This document shows, one piece after another, positions 42,282 to 49,935 of a stretch of DNA of 64,000 nucleotides. Position 1 is the stretch's first letter; each line of letters begins with the position of its first letter. The position numbers and the translations under genes are program-made. The notes under the pieces are model-generated. The model saw only the letters and a program-made list of their open reading frames with translations, did no database searches and was not told where the DNA came from. The DNA lies in NCBI RefSeq assembly GCF_003996965.1, contig NZ_QWDM01000002.1, positions 372,001 to 436,000 on the forward strand, read 5' to 3'. This stretch comes from Flavobacterium cupreum (lineage in GTDB: Bacteria; Bacteroidota; Bacteroidia; Flavobacteriales; Flavobacteriaceae).

Positions 42282-43301
42282 ATGGAAATAAATTTAATTA
42301 GCGATACCATTACCAAACCTACACTCGAAATGTTGCAGTATATGTTTAATGCCCAGGTTGGCGACGACGTATACAAGCAAGACCCTACAGTCATTGAACT
42401 TGAAACCAGAGTAGCGGAATTTTTTGGAATGGAAGCCGGACTTTTTTTTCCGTCTGGAACTATGGCGAATCAGACAGCAATCAAATTACATACGCAGCCC
42501 GGTGAGCAATTAATTGCCGACAAATATGCACATGTTTACAATTACGAAGGTGGCGGAGTATCTTTTAACAGTGGCGTTTCCTGCTGCCTGATAGAGGGGC
42601 ATCGTGGAATGATTACTGCATCTCAGGTGGCTGCGGCAATCAATGATCCGGAATCTTATCATAGTCCGCTAACCAGTTTGGTTTGTGTGGAAAACACCAC
42701 TAATAAAGGCGGTGGTGCCTGTTATGAATTAGAAGACCTGAGAGAAATAAAAAAAGTCTGTGATGCCAATAATTTGAAATTTCATCTGGATGGCGCGAGA
42801 ATCTGGAATGCATTAGTGGCAAAAAGACAAAATCCGAAAGAATTTGGAGCTATTTTCGATACCATTTCAGTTTGTTTGTCCAAAGGATTAGGAGCTCCAA
42901 TCGGTTCTATTTTGTTGGGAAGCAAAAGAGATATTCATAGAGCGTTGAGGATCAGGAAAATACTTGGTGGAGGAATGCGTCAGGTGGGTTATATGGCTGC
43001 GGCGGGTTTGTATGCTTTGGCACATAATATCGAAAGATTAGCCGAAGATCACAGAAGAGTGAAAGAAATTGCCGCAATTTTAAGTACAAAATCCTGGGTA
43101 TCGGCGGTAGAACCCGTAGAAACCAATATTTTGATCTTCTCGTTGGCCGAAGGTTACAGCGATCAGCTGTTAATAGAAAAACTGAAACAGAAAAACATTT
43201 TAATCAGTTCAATGGGGCACAACAAACTCAGAATTGTAACACATCTGGATTATAAAGAAGTCATGCATACGTATGTGCTTGAGACGCTTTCGAAGATTTA
43301 A
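42282..43301 (+). CDS. ltaE: Low-specificity L-threonine aldolase
   Basis: A PLP enzyme that splits threonine or allo-threonine to glycine and acetaldehyde. The 339 residues carry GDDVYKQDPT near 27, FFPSGTMANQTAI near 55, the PLP-interacting Asp170 in FHLDGARIWNA and the Schiff-base Lys201 in CLSKGLGAPIGS. It is monocistronic, diverging from prfB and convergent with ybaB across a strong bidirectional terminator. Confidence 0.94.
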   Translation: MEINLISDTITKPTLEMLQYMFNAQVGDDVYKQDPTVIELETRVAEFFGMEAGLFFPSGTMANQTAIKLHTQPGEQLIADKYAHVYNYEGGGVSFNSGVSCCLIEGHRGMITASQVAAAINDPESYHSPLTSLVCVENTTNKGGGACYELEDLREIKKVCDANNLKFHLDGARIWNALVAKRQNPKEFGAIFDTISVCLSKGLGAPIGSILLGSKRDIHRALRIRKILGGGMRQVGYMAAAGLYALAHNIERLAEDHRRVKEIAAILSTKSWVSAVEPVETNILIFSLAEGYSDQLLIEKLKQKNILISSMGHNKLRIVTHLDYKEVMHTYVLETLSKI

Positions 43302-43307
43302 AAAAAA

Positions 43308-43448
43308 AGGTACAAAGTAGCAAAGGTTCAGAGATACATAGGGTTAAAAAAAAGACGCACTTTGTGCGTCTTTTTTTTGTTTAGAAAGCTCAAAAAGGTT
43401 TACAAAATAAAAACCTTTGGACCTTTGTTCCTCTGAACCTTTGTCCCT
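43308..43448. repeat. Paired 3' repeats of the AAAGGTTCAGAGG family
   Basis: Both convergent genes end in the same repeat type in sense orientation: plus strand at 43308-43345, and minus strand at 43448-43411 (overlapping the ybaB-like stop). A shared terminator stands between them. The two copies are partly complementary and could pair in an antisense way. Confidence 0.65.
43349..43378. terminator. Strong bidirectional terminator
   Basis: AAAAAGACGCAC / GTGCGTCTTTTT, a perfect 12-bp stem with a TTT loop, T-run on the right and A-run on the left. The GACGCAC/GTGCGTC core recurs at 57918-57937. Confidence 0.85.
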
Positions 43449-43767
43449 ATTTAAAAAGATTATCCATTCCCGGAATCATTGGCATATCCATTTTTGCAAC
43501 GGCATCAAGTTCTTTTTCGTTTACACTTGTTGCTTTTTCAATCGCTTTATTTAACGTTACAATTAAGTAATCTTCCAGTTGTTCTTTGTCCTCCAATAAA
43601 GAGTCATCAATAGAAATAGCTGTCACTTTTCTATTAGCGGTTAATGTTACCTTCAATAATCCATCAGCGCTTTGTTCGTCGATTAGGACAGTATCAAGGC
43701 GTTTTTTTGTATCTTCAATTTTTTGTTGGGTTTCTTTAAGTTTACCCATCATTCCCATTAAATCCAT
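43447..43767 (-). CDS. YbaB/EbfC family nucleoid-associated protein
   Basis: A 106-residue dimeric DNA-binding protein of the YbaB/EbfC type. It starts [21 protein letters not shown] with the family's long coiled helix (about 5-35), then a three-stranded sheet containing [19 protein letters not shown], then a C-terminal helix with [14 protein letters not shown]. It is usually near dnaX and recR, but neither is here. Its stop codon lies inside a repeat shared with the convergent gene. Confidence 0.9.
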   Translation of the reverse strand: MDLMGMMGKLKETQQKIEDTKKRLDTVLIDEQSADGLLKVTLTANRKVTAISIDDSLLEDKEQLEDYLIVTLNKAIEKATSVNEKELDAVAKMDMPMIPGMDNLFK

Positions 43768-43870
43768 TTTTGTTGATTTTTAAATTATTTCATACAAAAT
43801 TAGTATATTGCTGTGTGAAATCAATATAATATTTTATGAAAATATTAATTCTGTTCTATTGTGTTTATAG

Positions 43871-43878
43871 TACTTTTG
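43871..43878 (+). promoter_or_regulatory. Putative -7 element of the S9 peptidase gene
   Basis: TACTTTTG matches TAnnTTTG, 32 nt before the ATG at 43911. Confidence 0.45.
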
Positions 43879-43910
43879 CTCCTTCTTATATAAAAACTAA
43901 TGCTTAATTC

Positions 43911-45971
43911 ATGCCAAACGATATAATTGCCCCAAAGGCCAACATAATTCCTAAAAAATTAAAAAAACATAAAGAAACCCGAATCGATAATTATTTCTGG
44001 CTAAATGACAGGGAAAATCCTGAAGTTATTGATTATCTGAACAGGGAAAATGCTTATTACGAAAGTATGACAGCACATACAAAAGATATTCAAAATGCGT
44101 TGTATGAGGAAATGAAAGGAAGAATTAAGGAGGATGATTCGTCTGTTCCGTATTTTTATAATGGTTATTTTTATATCACACGTTTTGAAACCGGTCAGGA
44201 TTATCCGATTTTTTCAAGAAAGAAGGGAAGTCTTTCCGCAGCGGAAGAAATTTTATTCAATTGCAATGAATTAGCAAAAGGACATGCTTACTTTAAACTG
44301 GGAGGTCTGAGCATTAGCCCGGATAATAAATTTGCAAGTTTTGGTGTTGATATCGTCGGGAGAAGAATTTACACAATTCAGATCAAGAATCTGGAAACCG
44401 GAAAAATACTGGAAGATAAAATCGAAAATGCCACAGGAGGATCTGTCTGGGCAAATGACAACCATACGATTTTTTATACCAAGCAGGATGAAGTGACTTT
44501 AAGGGCTGATAAGGTTTTCAGGCATAAATTAAATACCGATTCAAAAGAAGATGTATTGGTTTATAATGAAACCGATGATACTTTTAATGTTTCCATCAGC
44601 AAAGAAAAGTCAAGAAAATACATTGTTATAGGCTCAGGAAGCACTTTGACAACTGAATACAGAATTCTGAACTCCGATAATCCGGATGGGGAATTTGAAG
44701 TGTTTCAGCCCCGCGTACGTGGTTTAGAGTACAGTATTTCGCATTATGAGGACTCCTTTTACATTTTGACCAATAAAGACAAGGCTACGAACTTTAAGTT
44801 GATGAAAACGCCTGAAAATAAAACAGTAAAGAAGCACTGGGTAGATCTTATTCCGCATCGTGAGGATGTTTTGCTGGAAGATATTGAAATTTTCAGAAAC
44901 TATTTAGTGGTAGAAGAGCGTTCCAACGGATTAAATCATATTCGTATTATGCCCTGGAGTGGAGAACCGGATTTTTATCTGCCATTTGGAAGCGAAACGT
45001 ATAATGCGTATACGACAACCAATATAGATTTCGATACCGATATACTGCGTTACAGCTATCAATCACTCGGAACACCTTCTTCTGTTATTGATTTTAATAT
45101 GAAAACCAAAACCAAAGAGATCTTAAAAGAGCAAGAGGTTTTAGGAGGGAAATTTGATAAAGAAAATTACGTTGAAGAGCGTATTTGGGCTACCGCGAGA
45201 GACGGCGTAAAAGTTCCGATCTCTATGATTTACAGAAAAGGACTGGAGAAAAACGGAAAAAATCCATTACTGCTTTATGCTTATGGATCCTACGGAATCA
45301 CAATGGACGCTTATTTTTCGTCCACCAGGCTTTCTTTGTTAGATCGTGGATTTGTTTTCGCAATCGCCCATATCAGGGGAGGAGAGGACTTAGGAAGACA
45401 ATGGTATGAAGACGGGAAACTGTTAAAAAAGAAAAATACCTTTACAGATTTCATCGATTGCTCTAAATTTGTAATTAACGAAAAATTTACTTCTCCGAAA
45501 CATTTGTATGCAGAAGGAGGATCAGCGGGAGGATTACTGATGGGAGTTATCATAAATGAAGCCCCGGAATTATATAACGGAGTTATTGCTCAGGTACCTT
45601 TTGTTGATGTGATCACGACGATGCTTGATGACAGTATTCCGTTAACAACAGGAGAATATGATGAATGGGGTAACCCAAACAACAAAAAATATTATGACTA
45701 TATGTTGTCCTATTCGCCTTATGACAATGTAAAGACACAAAATTATCCAAACATGTACGTTTCTACAGGATTGCACGATTCACAGGTGCAGTACTGGGAA
45801 CCAGCCAAATGGGTAGCCAAATTGAGAGAGCTGAAAACAAATAATAATTTTTTGTTTTTAGATACCAATATGGACGCCGGACATGGCGGTGCTTCAGGAA
45901 GATTTGAAGCACTAAAAGACTTAGCAAAGGAATTTAGTTTTTTATTAGATTTAGAAAAAATTAAAAGCTAA
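43911..45971 (+). CDS. Prolyl oligopeptidase-family serine peptidase (oligopeptidase B-like)
   Basis: A 686-residue S9A peptidase that cleaves short peptides, probably after basic residues as in PtrB. No signal peptide is seen, so it is cytoplasmic. The N-terminal beta-propeller spans about 75-410. The alpha/beta hydrolase domain follows with YAYGSYGITMD near 455, AHIRGGEDLGRQWYEDGK near 485, nucleophile Ser538 in EGGSAGGLLMG, an Asp near 625 (GLHDSQVQYWEPAKW) and His in DAGHGGASGR near 660. Specificity for Arg/Lys over Pro is inferred from overall resemblance. Confidence 0.92.
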   Translation: MPNDIIAPKANIIPKKLKKHKETRIDNYFWLNDRENPEVIDYLNRENAYYESMTAHTKDIQNALYEEMKGRIKEDDSSVPYFYNGYFYITRFETGQDYPIFSRKKGSLSAAEEILFNCNELAKGHAYFKLGGLSISPDNKFASFGVDIVGRRIYTIQIKNLETGKILEDKIENATGGSVWANDNHTIFYTKQDEVTLRADKVFRHKLNTDSKEDVLVYNETDDTFNVSISKEKSRKYIVIGSGSTLTTEYRILNSDNPDGEFEVFQPRVRGLEYSISHYEDSFYILTNKDKATNFKLMKTPENKTVKKHWVDLIPHREDVLLEDIEIFRNYLVVEERSNGLNHIRIMPWSGEPDFYLPFGSETYNAYTTTNIDFDTDILRYSYQSLGTPSSVIDFNMKTKTKEILKEQEVLGGKFDKENYVEERIWATARDGVKVPISMIYRKGLEKNGKNPLLLYAYGSYGITMDAYFSSTRLSLLDRGFVFAIAHIRGGEDLGRQWYEDGKLLKKKNTFTDFIDCSKFVINEKFTSPKHLYAEGGSAGGLLMGVIINEAPELYNGVIAQVPFVDVITTMLDDSIPLTTGEYDEWGNPNNKKYYDYMLSYSPYDNVKTQNYPNMYVSTGLHDSQVQYWEPAKWVAKLRELKTNNNFLFLDTNMDAGHGGASGRFEALKDLAKEFSFLLDLEKIKS

Positions 45972-46018
45972 TTAGAAAATTTTTGTTAAATTTGCAACCT
46001 ATCGAGGTTATTTAAAAA

Positions 46019-46026
46019 TACCTTTG
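46019..46026 (+). promoter_or_regulatory. Putative -7 element of the cysteine synthase-like gene
   Basis: TACCTTTG matches TAnnTTTG and lies 15 nt before the ATG at 46042. It overlaps the TTG that would be the alternative start at 46024, which argues against that start. Confidence 0.5.
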
Positions 46027-46041
46027 ATTAACTATTTTTTT

Positions 46042-47082
46042 ATGAAAGAAGAAATAAACGCTTATAATAATGTTTTAGAGTTAATAGGTAACACCCCACT
46101 TATTAAGCTAAATAAAATCACCGAAGAGTTAGAAGGAAATTTCTACGCAAAGGTCGAAGCTTTTAATCCGGGACATTCCTCAAAAGATAGAATAGCGTTA
46201 TATATTATTGAAGAAGCCGAGAAAAAAGGAATTCTTTCTCCCGGAGACACCATAATCGAAACCACATCTGGAAATACGGGATTTAGCTTAGCAATGGTAA
46301 GCATTATAAAAGGTTACAACTGTATTTTGGCAGTAAGCTCAAAATCATCGAAAGATAAGATTGACATGCTAAGAAGTTTAGGAGCCAAAGTCTATGTCTG
46401 TCCCGCGCACGTTTCTGCAGATGATGAAAGGTCTTATTATAATGTCGCGAAACGATTACACGAAGAAACCAAAGGTTCGGTTTATATCAATCAATATTTT
46501 AATCAGTTAAATATTGATGCACACTACAACACTACAGGTCCTGAAATTTGGGAACAGACAAAAGGGCAAATCACACATCTTGTTGCCTGCAGCGGAACTG
46601 GAGGAACGATCTCCGGAACAGCAAAATTCTTAAAAGAACAAAATCCAAATATTAGAATCCTGGGTGTCGATGCTTTCGGATCCGTATTGAAGAAATACCA
46701 CGAAACAAGAGAATTCGACAACAAAGAAATTTATCCTTATCGAATTGAAGGTTTAGGTAAAAACCTGATCCCGTCTGCTACAGATTTTGATATTATTGAT
46801 AAATTCATAAAGGTGACTGATGAGGAGAGTGCCCACTCTGCAAGAGAAATTACCAGAAAAGAAGGGTTATTTGTAGGTTACACTTCAGGAGCAGTAATGC
46901 AGGCTATTAAGCAATATGCGGAGGAAGGCGAATTTACTAAAGAAAGCAACATTATTGCTATCTTTCCTGATCATGGTTCGCGTTATATGAGTAAAGTATT
47001 CAGCGATGACTGGATGAACGAACAAGGTTTCTTTGACAGTGTTAATGAAGAAGAAGTTCAGAAAATAGAATTTGTAAAATAG
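46042..47082 (+). CDS. Cysteine synthase / cystathionine beta-synthase family PLP enzyme
   Basis: A fold-type II PLP enzyme of 346 residues. From the Met at 46042 it shows [16 protein letters not shown] near 10, the Schiff-base Lys48 in [11 protein letters not shown], the substrate loop [12 protein letters not shown] near 75, the PLP-phosphate loop [14 protein letters not shown] near 182 and [10 protein letters not shown] near 276. There is no C-terminal CBS regulatory domain. It could make cysteine from O-acetylserine, or cystathionine from serine and homocysteine; sequence alone does not settle it. A strong terminator follows. Confidence 0.88.
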   Translation: MKEEINAYNNVLELIGNTPLIKLNKITEELEGNFYAKVEAFNPGHSSKDRIALYIIEEAEKKGILSPGDTIIETTSGNTGFSLAMVSIIKGYNCILAVSSKSSKDKIDMLRSLGAKVYVCPAHVSADDERSYYNVAKRLHEETKGSVYINQYFNQLNIDAHYNTTGPEIWEQTKGQITHLVACSGTGGTISGTAKFLKEQNPNIRILGVDAFGSVLKKYHETREFDNKEIYPYRIEGLGKNLIPSATDFDIIDKFIKVTDEESAHSAREITRKEGLFVGYTSGAVMQAIKQYAEEGEFTKESNIIAIFPDHGSRYMSKVFSDDWMNEQGFFDSVNEEEVQKIEFVK

Positions 47083-47101
47083 TTTAAAGACTTTTAGATA
47101 T

Positions 47102-47138
47102 AAAACTCCATTCGCAGAAGCGGGTGGAGTTTTTTTTT
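47102..47138 (+). terminator. Intrinsic terminator of the cysteine synthase-like gene
   Basis: A 14-bp stem with two U-G pairs and an AGAA loop (AAAACTCCATTCGC / GCGGGTGGAGTTTT), then a T-run. Confidence 0.85.
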
Positions 47139-47461
47139 GTTTTTGGAATTATTTCATAAAATATTTTATCTTTTAATTAAATCATCAATTCTGGTTATTT
47201 AAACGATTATTTAGGTTAGTTAACGGAAAAATTTCTCTCCGGCTGTATTATAATTTAGTTTAGTAATGTTAAAATGACACCTTGTTTTTAATATGCTAAA
47301 TCTAAAAATCGCTACTCGTCCTTTTTGTTTGTAATTTTCTGAACCTTGCTGCCAAACACCAATTCACGAATCTTAAAAACGCACTTCCAATTAAGTATAA
47401 GATTTTGATTAGTAGAAATAGTTAGTTTATGTTGTTTTAGTAAATATTAAATTTTGAATTG
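47139..47461 (+). ncRNA. Candidate small RNA ending at an orphan terminator
   Basis: About 320 bp with no open frame worth naming lies between the terminator of the upstream gene and a second intrinsic terminator at 47462. A terminator with no gene in front of it suggests a separate non-coding transcript. The 5' end and structure are not determined, and no known RNA family was recognised. Confidence 0.3.
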
Positions 47462-47498
47462 AAAAGCCTCTTGAAATTTAACATCAAAAGGCTTTTTT
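47462..47498 (+). terminator. Orphan intrinsic terminator
   Basis: AAAAGCCT / AGGCTTTT stem with a 19-nt loop and following T-run. It lies 216 bp before the LamG gene start and 380 bp after the previous stop. The rest of the gap to 47713 is AT-rich with no clear signals. Confidence 0.6.
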
Positions 47499-47713
47499 GT
47501 TTTTATTTATGTGAGAATACTGTACTTAAATGTAAGAAGTGTTTGGTGATATTGAATTAAATTTATAGTTTTAACAAATTTTTAAAAAGTATCGATAAAT
47601 ATAATTGTTATTTGAAAATTATCAATTTTGATTATTTTAAATTAGTACTGAATAAAATTTGCTTAAGGCACTGGAAGCAATGCTGTTAAAAATAGGCCCT
47701 TAAAATTTATAAT

Positions 47714-48625
47714 ATGAAAAAATTATTACTCACTTTAATGTTTGTAAGTTTTTTAAATACGAATGCACAAAATCCTGTCCAGGAATTTAATTTCAATGGG
47801 AATTTAAATAATAAAGATAATACGATTTCCTTTTTGGGAACCGCTACTTTTGTAAACGACAGAATGGGTGTTGCCAAAAGTGCTCTCCGGCTGACTAACA
47901 AATCTTTTCAGGCAGTAGTTGGTGATCTTCCGCAAGGCAATAAACCCAGGTCGATATCTGTCTGGGTGAAATTTAATGCGATTACTGCACCGCATTATAT
48001 CCTGGGGTATGGTGGCGCAGTAACAGCGCAATATTTTGGATTACTGCAACAATCTTCCTCCAATGGAAATTCTGATTTAAGTCTTGCAGGCTGGGGAACC
48101 GGAAATGATGTAATCGTTTCAGTACCGCTTGCAAAAGAGGTTTGGTATCAATATAGCATTACGTACGATGGCAGTACTTCAAAAGTTTACCGAAATGGTG
48201 AATTATTAAAATCCGTAGATGGAATTCCACGTTTGACAAAAGGCTATATTCTGAACCTTGGGAAATTAAACGCGACGACTGCTATAAATGCCGATATTGA
48301 TGATCTTAGGCTATATAGTGTGGCTATGACAGATGAACAGGTAATGGAGTCTTATAACAGCTCAAAAGCGCTTGCTCCGGCTGTGACAGAAACAGCTCCG
48401 GTTTTCAATACAGTAAAAAAAGCTGTTGCTGTCACTACGAAACCTGTTATTCCGGCAAAAACAACAGCCGCAGTAACCCCGACAACCGAGGCTAATAGTG
48501 GTTCTAAAACTATTGAGGTTTTTTCACAGGGCAAAAAAATAATGGGAAGCAACGCTGCAAATATTGGTGATTTGCCCGAAGGGACTTATTTACTGAAGAT
48601 AACCAACAATCCCTCGAAAAAATAA
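47714..48625 (+). CDS. Exported LamG-domain protein with type IX sorting-like C-terminus
   Basis: A 303-residue protein with a signal peptide (MKKLLLTLMFVSFLNTNAQ). A concanavalin/LamG-like beta-sandwich follows (about 20-215, with SISVWVKFNAI near 78, WYQYSITYDG near 153 and ADIDDLRLYSVAMTDEQV near 197). A Thr/Ala/Val/Pro linker spans about 218-260. The final 40 residues (TIEVFSQGKKIMG, DLPEGTYLLKI) look like a type A CTD of the type IX secretion system. It probably binds a glycan or protein at the cell surface. No catalytic site is seen. Confidence 0.8.
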   Translation: MKKLLLTLMFVSFLNTNAQNPVQEFNFNGNLNNKDNTISFLGTATFVNDRMGVAKSALRLTNKSFQAVVGDLPQGNKPRSISVWVKFNAITAPHYILGYGGAVTAQYFGLLQQSSSNGNSDLSLAGWGTGNDVIVSVPLAKEVWYQYSITYDGSTSKVYRNGELLKSVDGIPRLTKGYILNLGKLNATTAINADIDDLRLYSVAMTDEQVMESYNSSKALAPAVTETAPVFNTVKKAVAVTTKPVIPAKTTAAVTPTTEANSGSKTIEVFSQGKKIMGSNAANIGDLPEGTYLLKITNNPSKK

Positions 48626-48645
48626 ATCAGTTCGTTTTATAGTAA

Positions 48646-48680
48646 AAAAGCCTTCCGAAGTTGTACTTCAGAAGGCTTTT
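48646..48680. terminator. Bidirectional terminator
   Basis: AAAAGCCTTC / GAAGGCTTTT perfect 10-bp stem with a further inner GAAG/CTTC pair. It serves the LamG gene and the convergent small-peptide gene at 48702. Confidence 0.7.
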
Positions 48681-48701
48681 ACTTTTTTAATTTGATTTTT
48701 T

Positions 48702-48779
48702 TTAGCTTATTACACTAAGCACTACAAATAGTATTACCAGAATGATTACGGCGAATTTGGTGTATTTTGATGATTTCAT
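48702..48779 (-). CDS. 25-residue single-span membrane peptide
   Basis: A tiny open frame starting MKSSKYTKFAVIILVILFVV and ending LSVIS: a short basic head then an unbroken hydrophobic helix, a typical bacterial membrane miniprotein. A perfect -7 element (TATATTTG, 48823 to 48816 on the minus strand) lies about 37 nt upstream, and a bidirectional terminator follows the stop. The promoter, gene and terminator together support a real gene. Function unknown. Confidence 0.55.
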   Translation of the reverse strand: MKSSKYTKFAVIILVILFVVLSVIS

Positions 48780-48815
48780 TGGATTGGTTTTTAATTTAAA
48801 GAATTTTGACTGTTG

Positions 48816-48823
48816 CAAATATA
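48816..48823 (-). promoter_or_regulatory. Putative -7 element of the membrane-peptide gene
   Basis: TATATTTG on the minus strand matches TAnnTTTG. No -33 TTG at the proper distance. Confidence 0.45.
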
Positions 48824-48866
48824 ATAGTTAATCTGGTTTTTCATAATTAAAACAATGTAAAACAAA

Positions 48867-48892
48867 AAAAGCCCTGAAATTTCAGGGCTTTT
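48867..48892 (-). terminator. Terminator of the YebC-family gene
   Basis: AAAAGCCCTGAAATTTCAGGGCTTTT is a perfect 26-bp palindrome (arms 48867-48879 and 48880-48892), with T/A-runs on both sides, 20 bp after the stop on the minus strand. Confidence 0.75.
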
Positions 48893-48911
48893 TATTTTTA
48901 TGCAGGTGCTT

Positions 48912-49625
48912 TTATTCTTCTTTCATCGTATGATATACGTTCATTACGTCATCATCTTCTTCGATTTTTTCGATTAATTTCTCGACATCTGCGATCTGAG
49001 CTTCAGTAAGTTCTTTGGTAATTTGAGGAATACGTTCAAAACCTGAAGATAAAATTTCCAGACCTCTGTTTTCCAGTTCTTTTTGTAAAGCACCAAAACT
49101 TCCGAATGGAGCATAGATTAAGATTCCGTCTTCGTCTTCAAATACTTCTTCTGCACCAAAATCAATTAACTCCAATTCCAATTCTTCAGGATCAAGATTG
49201 CCTTTTGCAATTCTGAAATTACAAGTATGGTCAAACATAAACTCTACAGAACCCTGAGTCCCCATCGTTCCGTTGCATTTGTTAAAATAGCTTCGGATAT
49301 TGGCCACTGTTCTGTTATTATTGTCAGATGCTGTTTCAATCAAAATGGCAATTCCGTGAGGTGCATATCCTTCGAACAAAATTTCTTTATAGTTGGCAGT
49401 ATCTTTATTGCTGGCATTTTTTATAGCGCGTTCAACATTATCTTTAGGCATGTTGGCCGCTTTAGCGTTTTGTATTACAGCTCTTAATCTGGAATTGGCA
49501 TCAGGGTTAGGTCCGCCTTCTTTAACGGCCATAACGATGTCTTTACCAATTCGGGTAAATGTTTTGGCCATTGCAGACCAACGTTTCATTTTTCTTCCTT
49601 TTCTAAATTCGAACGCTCTTCCCAT
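48912..49625 (-). CDS. YebC/PmpR family protein
   Basis: A 237-residue protein of the YebC family, described both as a transcription regulator and as a translation factor that relieves stalling at proline runs. From the Met at 49625 it starts MGRAFEFRKGRKMKRWSAMA, the invariant family N-terminus. It also shows GGPNPDANSRLRAVIQNAKAANMPKDNVERAIKNA (split here, about 35-68) and YEGYAPHGIA-like FEGYAPHGIAILIE near 80. The upstream in-frame extension to 49685 covers the promoter and is rejected. It is not beside ruvC here. Confidence 0.93.
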   Translation of the reverse strand: MGRAFEFRKGRKMKRWSAMAKTFTRIGKDIVMAVKEGGPNPDANSRLRAVIQNAKAANMPKDNVERAIKNASNKDTANYKEILFEGYAPHGIAILIETASDNNNRTVANIRSYFNKCNGTMGTQGSVEFMFDHTCNFRIAKGNLDPEELELELIDFGAEEVFEDEDGILIYAPFGSFGALQKELENRGLEILSSGFERIPQITKELTEAQIADVEKLIEKIEEDDDVMNVYHTMKEE

Positions 49626-49648
49626 TACTGATTTTTTATTTTGTGATG

Positions 49649-49656
49649 CAAAAATA
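49649..49656 (-). promoter_or_regulatory. Putative -7 element of the YebC-family gene
   Basis: On the minus strand TATTTTTG matches TAnnTTTG, 23 nt before the ATG at 49625. A TTG lies 20 bp upstream, one base beyond the usual spacing. Confidence 0.5.
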
Positions 49657-49729
49657 CGGTTATTCCTTAATTTTTCCAAAATCAAAACTATTCTTTTTTG
49701 GAGATAGTTAGAAGTTTATAGATTAAAAA

Positions 49730-49754
49730 GTTTCAGGTTTCATGTTTCAGGTTT
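49730..49754. repeat. AACCTGAAAC-family repeat
   Basis: On the minus strand this reads AACCTGAAACATGAAACCTG and so on. It lies beyond the terminator of the S41 protease gene, in the same sense as that gene. Confidence 0.55.
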
Positions 49755-49772
49755 TGCGGGAAACAATAAAAT

Positions 49773-49806
49773 AAAAAATCCATTCGTAGAACGAATGGAT
49801 TTTTTA
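49773..49806 (-). terminator. Terminator of the S41 protease gene
   Basis: AAATCCATTCGT / ACGAATGGATTT perfect stem with an AGA loop and A/T-runs on both sides. It lies downstream of the tandem array. Confidence 0.75.
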
Positions 49807-49808
49807 GG

Positions 49809-49935
49809 AAGAATCTAAGAATCTAAGAATCTAAGAATCTAAGAATCTAAGAATCTAAGAATCTAAGAATCTAAGAATCTAAGAATCTAAGAATCTAAGA
49901 ATCTAAGAATCTAAGAATCTAAGAATCTAAGAATC
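49809..49935. repeat. Tandem array of an 8-bp unit, about 15.9 copies
   Basis: AAGAATCT repeated 15 full times plus 7 of 8 bases, with no sequence variation. The last partial copy runs into the stop codon of the S41 protease gene (49934-49936), and the terminator of that gene lies directly at the other end. A perfect array like this is likely length-variable between strains. Confidence 0.95.

Noticed and set aside
49809-49935. Regular repeats that could be taken for a CRISPR array
   Set aside because: The 8-bp units are directly adjacent, with no spacers, and no cas genes are nearby. The same holds for 55581-55804.
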